From Micromonospora parva (lineage in GTDB: Bacteria; Actinomycetota; Actinomycetes; Mycobacteriales; Micromonosporaceae), in the NCBI RefSeq assembly GCF_000718515.1, contig NZ_JNZS01000028.1, forward strand, positions 1 through 61,941: a stretch of 61,941 nt of DNA, in the 5' to 3' direction. Below, piece after piece: positions 57,875-61,941 of this stretch. Position 1 is the stretch's first letter; each line of letters begins with the position of its first letter. The notes beneath the pieces were generated by a model that made no database searches, was not told the origin of the DNA, and saw nothing but the letters and a program-made list of their open reading frames with translations. The translations under genes and the position numbers were made by a program.

Positions 57875-57902
57875 GCCGGCCCGCCCACCCGGACGGGCCG
57901 GC
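57875..57902. terminator. Bidirectional hairpin between ilvE and the phosphatase gene
   Basis: GCCGGCCCG (57875-57883) pairs with CGGGCCGGC (57894-57902). It lies between the convergent stops and should end both transcripts. Confidence 0.65.
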
Positions 57903-57906
57903 GCAG

Positions 57907-58701
57907 TCAGCCGTGCCCGACGCCGCCCGGCGCGTCGTCGTCGGCCCAGGCCTGGGCGGGTTCGTCGAGCAGGTGGTCGCGCAGCGCGGCGAGCTGCTCG
58001 TCGGTCACCCCGGCGTGGCGCAGGTACGCCTCGACCGAGCCGTGCCCCTCGCGCAGCTCGTTGAGGAAGATCTGCATGGCCTCGGCGGGTGAGCTCAGGA
58101 ACGGTGCCGGCACGTCAACACCGTCCGGGGTGACGGAGGCCAGCCAGGCGCTGTAGCGGGCCGACGCCGCGCTGCTCAACGCGTAGTCCGCGCTGATGTC
58201 CGCGTCGTCGACGCCGAGCACGGCCAGGGTCAACGCGCAGACGATCCCGGTGCGGTCCTTGCCGGCGACGCAGTGCACCACCACCGGGGCGTTGGCGGAG
58301 TCGGCGATCAACCCGACCGCCTCGGCCAGCCCGGCGGTGCCGGTCTGGGCCAGGTCGGCGTACCGGTCCGCGAGGTAGCGCGCCAGGCTCGCGCCCTCCT
58401 CGTGCGGCGTACCCGCCCAGTCGGCGTGCTCCGGGTGGATGTGCCGGTAGGTCAGACCCTGGTACGCCGGCACCCGACCGTCCCGCTCCACCTCGGTGGG
58501 GCGGCGCAGATCGATGACGGTGCGGATCCCGATCGCGGCGAACGCGTCCTGGTCCTGCTCGGTGAGGCGGTGCAGCGAGTCGGAGCGGTAGAGCCGGCCC
58601 CGGCGCACGGTCCGGTCGTCGTGGCCGACGTAGCCACCGACGTCGCGGAAGTTGAAGGTGGCGGGGAGCGAGAGCTGGGGGTCGTCCTCGGTGGTGTCCA
58701 C
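57907..58701 (-). CDS. Tyrosine-protein phosphatase (PTP-like)
   Basis: A 264-residue phosphatase with the Cys-x5-Arg loop in VVHCVAGKDRTGIV (about residue 150). The N-terminus NFRDVGGYVGHDDRTVRRGR is typical of the bacterial PTP/MptpB-like group acting on phosphotyrosine or phosphoinositides. No signal peptide. GTG 58701 is chosen because TACCGT (minus strand, 58708-58713) ends 6 bases upstream; GTG 58707 is also in frame. Target unknown; the surrounding genes give no hint. Confidence 0.85.
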   Translation of the reverse strand: MDTTEDDPQLSLPATFNFRDVGGYVGHDDRTVRRGRLYRSDSLHRLTEQDQDAFAAIGIRTVIDLRRPTEVERDGRVPAYQGLTYRHIHPEHADWAGTPHEEGASLARYLADRYADLAQTGTAGLAEAVGLIADSANAPVVVHCVAGKDRTGIVCALTLAVLGVDDADISADYALSSAASARYSAWLASVTPDGVDVPAPFLSSPAEAMQIFLNELREGHGSVEAYLRHAGVTDEQLAALRDHLLDEPAQAWADDDAPGGVGHG

Positions 58702-58756
58702 TGTCACACGGTAACGGCCGGTGGGACATCGCCCCACCGGCCGTCGGGTCGGACAG

Positions 58757-59215
58757 TCACCGGGCCGTGCCGGGCGGCAGCGCGCCGTACGTCTCGTCGT
58801 AGTAGCCACCCAGCTGGTCCCGGTAGCTCGGGTCGCTGTGGCTGCTCTCGTCGTACTCCGGGGCGGCCTTGATCTGGTCCCGGGTCCGGTCGACGGAGAC
58901 GGTGCGCTGGTCGTGGTCGACCTGGTTGACGGTGCCGGCCGGAAGCATCACCTTCTTGCCGAAGATCCACGGCCCGGTGTCCACTACCAGGTAGCTGCCG
59001 CCCACCTCGTGACTGGCGCTGTCGATTTTGCCGATTCCACCGTCGGTGGCCTCGACCTTGTAGCCGACCAGGTCGACGTCGGCCACGCCGGCCTGGTCGC
59101 GGTAGCGCCAGGGGTCGAACGTGCCGGCCGGCGCGCCGCCGGGCACCGTGCCCTGGTCACCCCCGCGTAGCGGGTCCGGCCCGGCGTGGGTGGCGTGCGG
59201 ATCGATCCTGTCCAT
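58757..59215 (-). CDS. PRC-barrel domain protein
   Basis: A 152-residue soluble protein. The PRC-barrel lies at about residues 40-105 (DLVGYKVEATDGGIGKIDSA, WIFGKKVMLPAGTVNQVD), followed by a Tyr/Asp-rich tail (YRDQLGGYYDETYGAL). PRC-barrels are small beta domains of photosynthetic reaction centre H and of RNA-maturation proteins; many actinobacterial stand-alone members are stress-associated but uncharacterised. ATG 59215 is chosen over GTG 59224 because AGGAG lies 8 bases upstream of it. Confidence 0.8.
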   Translation of the reverse strand: MDRIDPHATHAGPDPLRGGDQGTVPGGAPAGTFDPWRYRDQAGVADVDLVGYKVEATDGGIGKIDSASHEVGGSYLVVDTGPWIFGKKVMLPAGTVNQVDHDQRTVSVDRTRDQIKAAPEYDESSHSDPSYRDQLGGYYDETYGALPPGTAR

Positions 59216-59299
59216 GCCGTTCACTCCTGACTGTCACCGAGCAACTCATGTCTCCGTCGGAGCTACCCGGCCGTCGGGGGCCGGAAACGGCGTACCAGC

Positions 59300-59830
59300 T
59301 CAGGCCAGCGCGGCTTGGGCGTCCAGGGTGACCGCAGCGGCGTGCACCACGGCGGCGATCCGCAGGGCCTCGTGCACCTGTTCCGGGGTGAAGCCCTTGT
59401 CGCGCAGCGTCTTCTCGTGCGAGCGCACGCACACGTCGCAGTCGTTGATGGTCGACACGGCGAGGCACCAGAGCTTGAAGTCGCCCTTGTCCACCCCCGG
59501 CCGCGCGACGATCTGCATCCGCAGTCGGGCCGGCATCGAGGTGTACCGCTCGTCGTCGAGGAGGTGCTTGGCCCGGTAGTAGATGTTGGTCATCGCCATG
59601 ATCGCCGCGGCGCCCTTGGCGGCCTCGACCCCCTCCGGCCCGAGGTGTCCGAGCGCCTCGGCCGCGATCTCCCGCAGCACCACCGGGTTGCGGGCGGCCA
59701 CCGCAGAGGCCAGCGCGGTGCCCCAGGTCTGCGTCGGGGTCAACGTCGACGCGCCGAGGGTGGAGCCCAGGTTGAGCCTGATGTCCGTGGCGTACGCCGG
59801 CAGGGCCGCGGTGAGCGCGTCCAGGCCCAT
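59300..59830 (-). CDS. ahpD: Alkyl hydroperoxidase AhpD
   Basis: A 176-residue all-helical peroxidase/reductase of the AhpD family. The catalytic pair is in NDCDVCVRSHEK (about residues 128-139), with the conserved Cys-x2-Cys and nearby His. In mycobacteria AhpD reduces AhpC, linking it to lipoamide. Here the upstream ahpC is reduced to a 58-codon remnant, so AhpD may work alone or with another peroxiredoxin. ATG 59830 lies 2 bases after the remnant's stop, so its translation is probably coupled to that short ORF. Confidence 0.92.
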   Translation of the reverse strand: MGLDALTAALPAYATDIRLNLGSTLGASTLTPTQTWGTALASAVAARNPVVLREIAAEALGHLGPEGVEAAKGAAAIMAMTNIYYRAKHLLDDERYTSMPARLRMQIVARPGVDKGDFKLWCLAVSTINDCDVCVRSHEKTLRDKGFTPEQVHEALRIAAVVHAAAVTLDAQAALA

Positions 59831-59832
59831 GG

Positions 59833-60009
59833 TCACACCCCGGCGATCTCCGTCGGGCTGATGGAGGTCTCGTCCATCGGCCCGACGAAGACCAGACGCC
59901 ACTTGCCCTCGTGGGACGCGTGGTTGATCGTCTTGGACGCGTTGGTGGCGCCCAGCGATACGCAGGCGGTGAGTCCGTGCTCAGGTAAGCGGTCACTGAC
60001 GGTGAGCAC
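59833..60009 (-). pseudogene. Truncated ahpC (N-terminal remnant lacking the peroxidatic cysteine)
   Basis: GTG 60009, preceded by AAGGAGG, opens a 58-residue frame: VLTVSDRLPEHGLTACVSLG, then INHASHEGKWRLVFVGP, then SISPTEIAGV and stop. This is the start of AhpC (LTACVSL, EGKWRVVF and FVCPTEIA in intact proteins). The peroxidatic Cys position is Ser, and about 130 residues are missing after PTEIA. The remnant ends 2 bases before ahpD, as if a deletion joined ahpC codon 57 to the ahpD start. It cannot be a peroxiredoxin; it may survive as a translated leader for ahpD. Confidence 0.8.
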
Positions 60010-60198
60010 GGGTCCTCCTTGCAACTGGCACGTGGCCAGTTCCAGATGCTTCCGCACCGCTGTTCCTGCCGGTGGGCGCCCTGGTGGCGTGTGAAGCCGA
60101 TCACGGGCGATGGCTCGAGCTGAACGAACGCTCAGTAATCGTCTCGCCATGTGGATTGTTCCTCCCAAAACCATGGGCGGGGTGGCAGAGTAGCCATC
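60010..60198. other. Divergent control region of ahpCD and cimA
   Basis: Contains the ahpC-remnant ribosome binding site (60013-60019, minus strand) and the cimA leader promoter region. CAGAGT (60186-60191) is a weak -10 ending 7 bases before the leader GTG. No oxyR-like gene is present. I saw no clear palindrome. Confidence 0.4.
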
Positions 60199-60231
60199 GT
60201 GACACGCACCGTCCTGATTATTGCGACCTAG
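60199..60231 (+). CDS. cimA leader peptide with Val-Leu-Ile-Ile codons
   Basis: Ten residues, MTRTVLIIAT, then TAG. Four consecutive branched-chain codons (GTC CTG ATT ATT) stand just before an attenuator. ATT is a rare third-position choice in this GC-rich genome, and using it twice would sharpen sensitivity to charged Ile-tRNA. This links cimA expression to isoleucine supply. Confidence 0.72.
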   Translation: MTRTVLIIAT

Positions 60232-60292
60232 CGCGCCGGCTCTCCCCTCTGCCGAGCGCGCAGACCTCCCGCATCCGCGGGAGGTCTTTTTG
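60231..60292 (+). promoter_or_regulatory. cimA transcription attenuator
   Basis: Hairpin 1: GCGCGCCGGC (60231-60240) pairs imperfectly with GCCGAGCGCGC (60251-60261). Hairpin 2: AGACCTCCCGC (60262-60272) pairs perfectly with GCGGGAGGTCT (60277-60287), loop ATCC, followed by TTTT, a textbook intrinsic terminator 22 bases before cimA. Together with the leader peptide it forms an attenuation module. Confidence 0.8.
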
Positions 60293-60313
60293 TTGCTCCG
60301 AGAAAGGATCCTG

Positions 60314-61897
60314 ATGACGTTCCAGGTCTTCGACACCACGTTGCGCGACGGCGCCCAGCGCGAGGGGCTCACCTACTCGGTGGTCGACAAGCTGGCCGTG
60401 GCCCGGCTGCTCGACGAGTTCGGCGTCGGCTTCATCGAGGGCGGCTGGCCGGGCGCGGTACCCAAGGACACCGAGTTCTTCCGGCGCGCCCGCACCGAAC
60501 TGGATCTGCGGCACGCCGTGCTCGTCGCGTTCGGCGCCACCCGCAAGGCCGGCGTCTCCGTCGCCGACGACCCCCAGGTGCGCGCCCTGCTGGACGCGCA
60601 GACGACGGCGGTGGCCCTGGTCGCCAAGGCCGACACCCGGCACGTCGAGCGCGCGCTGCGGACCACCGGCGCGGAGAACCTGGCGATGATCCACGACACC
60701 GTCGACCACCTCGTCCGCGAGGGCCGCCGGGTCTTCGTCGACGGCGAACACTTCTTCGACGGCTACCGGCACGACCCCGCGTACGGTGCGGCGGTGGTGC
60801 AGACCGCGCTCGCCGCCGGCGCCGAGCGGATGGTGCTCTGCGACACCAACGGCGGCATGCTGCCGTCCCAGGTGACCGCCGTGATCCGCGACCTGACCGA
60901 CCGGCTGGGAATCGACCCCGCGCTGTTCGGCATACACGCCCAGAACGACACCGCCTGCGCCGTGGCCAACACGATCGCCGCCGTGGAGGCGGGCGTCCGC
61001 CACGTGCAGGGCACCGCCAACGGGTACGGCGAACGCCCGGGCAACGCCGACATCTTCGCGGTCGTCGCGAACCTTGAACTCAAGCTGGGCATGCCCGTCC
61101 TACCGGAGGGCTGCCTGGCACAGATGGTGCGGGTCTCGCACGCCATCGCCGAGATCGCCAACATCGCCCCCGACACCCACCAGGCGTACGCCGGGGCCGC
61201 CGCCTTCGCCCACAAGGCGGGGCTGCACGCGAGCGCGATCAAGGTCGACCCGTTGCTCTACAACCACGTGGACCCGTCGGTGGTGGGCAACGACATGCGG
61301 ATCCTGGTCACCGAGATGGCCGGTCGGGCCAGCGTCGAGCTGAAGAGCCGCGAGCTGGGCCTGGACCTGGGCAGCAGCCCGGACGCCCTGACCCGGGTCA
61401 CCAAGCGGGTCAAGGAGTTGGAAGCGGGTGGTTGGTCCTTCGAGGCGGCCGACGCGTCCTTCGAGTTGCTGGTCCGCTCCGAGCTGCCCGAGGGAAGCCC
61501 GGCCCGACCGTTCACCCTGGAGTCGTACCGGGTGTTGGTCGAGCACCGCGAGGATGGCGGGGTGGTCTCCGAGGCCACCGTCAAGATCCGGGTTCGCGGT
61601 GAGCGGGTGATCGCCACCGCCGAGGGCAACGGCCCGGTCAACGCCCTCGACGAGGCGCTGCGGGTGGGGCTGACCCGGCACTACCCGCAGCTGCGCGACT
61701 TCGAGTTGGCCGACTACAAGGTGCGCATCCTGGAGGGCAGCCACGGCACGGGCGCGGTGACCCGGGTGCTGCTGGAGACCTCCGACAGCAGCGGCCGGGA
61801 CTGGACCACGGTAGGCGTCCACCCGAACGTCGTCGAGGCCAGCTGGCACGCCCTGGTCGACGCCCTGACCTACGGCCTCGCCCCCACCCCCGTCTAA
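60314..61897 (+). CDS. cimA: (R)-citramalate synthase
   Basis: Condenses pyruvate with acetyl-CoA to citramalate, opening a threonine-independent route to 2-oxobutyrate and isoleucine. The 527-residue product begins VFDTTLRDGAQREGLTYSV, and the early GGWPGAVPKDTEFF separates CimA from 2-isopropylmalate synthase. Catalytic HxH metal residues lie in FGIHAQNDTACAVAN, and a C-terminal LeuA-type allosteric domain runs from about residue 400. AGAAAGGA precedes ATG 60314. The Val-Leu-Ile-Ile leader and attenuator upstream support the isoleucine assignment over leucine. Confidence 0.93.
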   Translation: MTFQVFDTTLRDGAQREGLTYSVVDKLAVARLLDEFGVGFIEGGWPGAVPKDTEFFRRARTELDLRHAVLVAFGATRKAGVSVADDPQVRALLDAQTTAVALVAKADTRHVERALRTTGAENLAMIHDTVDHLVREGRRVFVDGEHFFDGYRHDPAYGAAVVQTALAAGAERMVLCDTNGGMLPSQVTAVIRDLTDRLGIDPALFGIHAQNDTACAVANTIAAVEAGVRHVQGTANGYGERPGNADIFAVVANLELKLGMPVLPEGCLAQMVRVSHAIAEIANIAPDTHQAYAGAAAFAHKAGLHASAIKVDPLLYNHVDPSVVGNDMRILVTEMAGRASVELKSRELGLDLGSSPDALTRVTKRVKELEAGGWSFEAADASFELLVRSELPEGSPARPFTLESYRVLVEHREDGGVVSEATVKIRVRGERVIATAEGNGPVNALDEALRVGLTRHYPQLRDFELADYKVRILEGSHGTGAVTRVLLETSDSSGRDWTTVGVHPNVVEASWHALVDALTYGLAPTPV

Positions 61898-61941
61898 CCC
61901 CCCCCCCACCCCACCCCACCCCCACCCCACCCCACCCCACC
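61898..61941. repeat. C-run / CCCCA simple repeat
   Basis: After the cimA stop, ten C residues are followed by repeated ACCCC units to the window edge. The complementary strand is a strong G-quadruplex pattern. No gene is visible in these 44 bases. Confidence 0.8.

Overview
The window is chromosomal DNA from a very GC-rich actinomycete. Gene content and order (mnmA, a core-MetE-like gene, ligA, gatC/gatA/gatB, then an ilv/leu/serA/cimA block), strong third-position GC, frequent GTG starts and many apparent leaderless promoters point to Micromonosporaceae, most likely Micromonospora or a close relative. This placement is an inference from content; no rRNA gene is present. I found no tRNA, rRNA, CRISPR array, prophage or transposase.

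Layout. 0.1-9.6 kb: tRNA thiolation (mnmA), a zinc-site methionine-synthase-like protein, a VOC protein, a DraG-type ADP-ribosylglycohydrolase, a membrane-tethered PemK/MazF-like protein, DNA ligase (ligA) and a first GGDEF-EAL protein. 9.7-17 kb: the Asp/Glu-tRNA amidotransferase genes gatC-gatA and gatB, separated by a sortase-anchored Ig-like surface protein, then an AceE/transketolase-like enzyme. 17-26 kb: a membrane metallophosphoesterase, a sugar-dehydrogenase lipoprotein, a GAF-SpoIIE phosphatase, a hydroxyacid dehydrogenase, a PH-like membrane protein and a second EAL protein with a ruined GGDEF site. 26-29.5 kb: LacI repressor divergent from a GH2 beta-mannosidase. 29.6-35 kb: an ArsR-SulP operon followed by an NmrA/AraC cassette bracketed by 117-bp direct repeats, then two small membrane proteins. 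35-41.5 kb: an operon for a polar amino acid ABC importer, a rhizobial-type asparaginase and CutC, divergent from a ROK regulator. 41.6-48 kb: two lipoproteins, ilvD and a third GGDEF-EAL protein. 48-62 kb: ilvBNC, serA, apbE, leuB, ilvE, a phosphatase, a PRC-barrel protein, ahpD with an ahpC remnant, and cimA.

How it works together. ilvD, ilvBNC, leuB, ilvE and cimA supply most of the branched-chain amino acid pathway; cimA provides a threonine-independent route to isoleucine. Both ilvB and cimA are preceded by a short leader ORF with branched-chain codons, a first hairpin and a strong intrinsic terminator, which is the architecture of ribosome-mediated attenuation. The three c-di-GMP proteins range from apparently complete to degenerate.

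The most unusual points are the AhpC remnant (58 codons, peroxidatic cysteine replaced by serine) coupled to intact ahpD; the repeat-flanked NmrA/AraC cassette; the importer-asparaginase-CutC-ROK operon; a cysteine-free ArsR paired with SulP; a family of intergenic palindromes; and a recurring leaderless -10 pattern 5-8 nt before start codons. No wholly new multi-gene system could be demonstrated from sequence alone.
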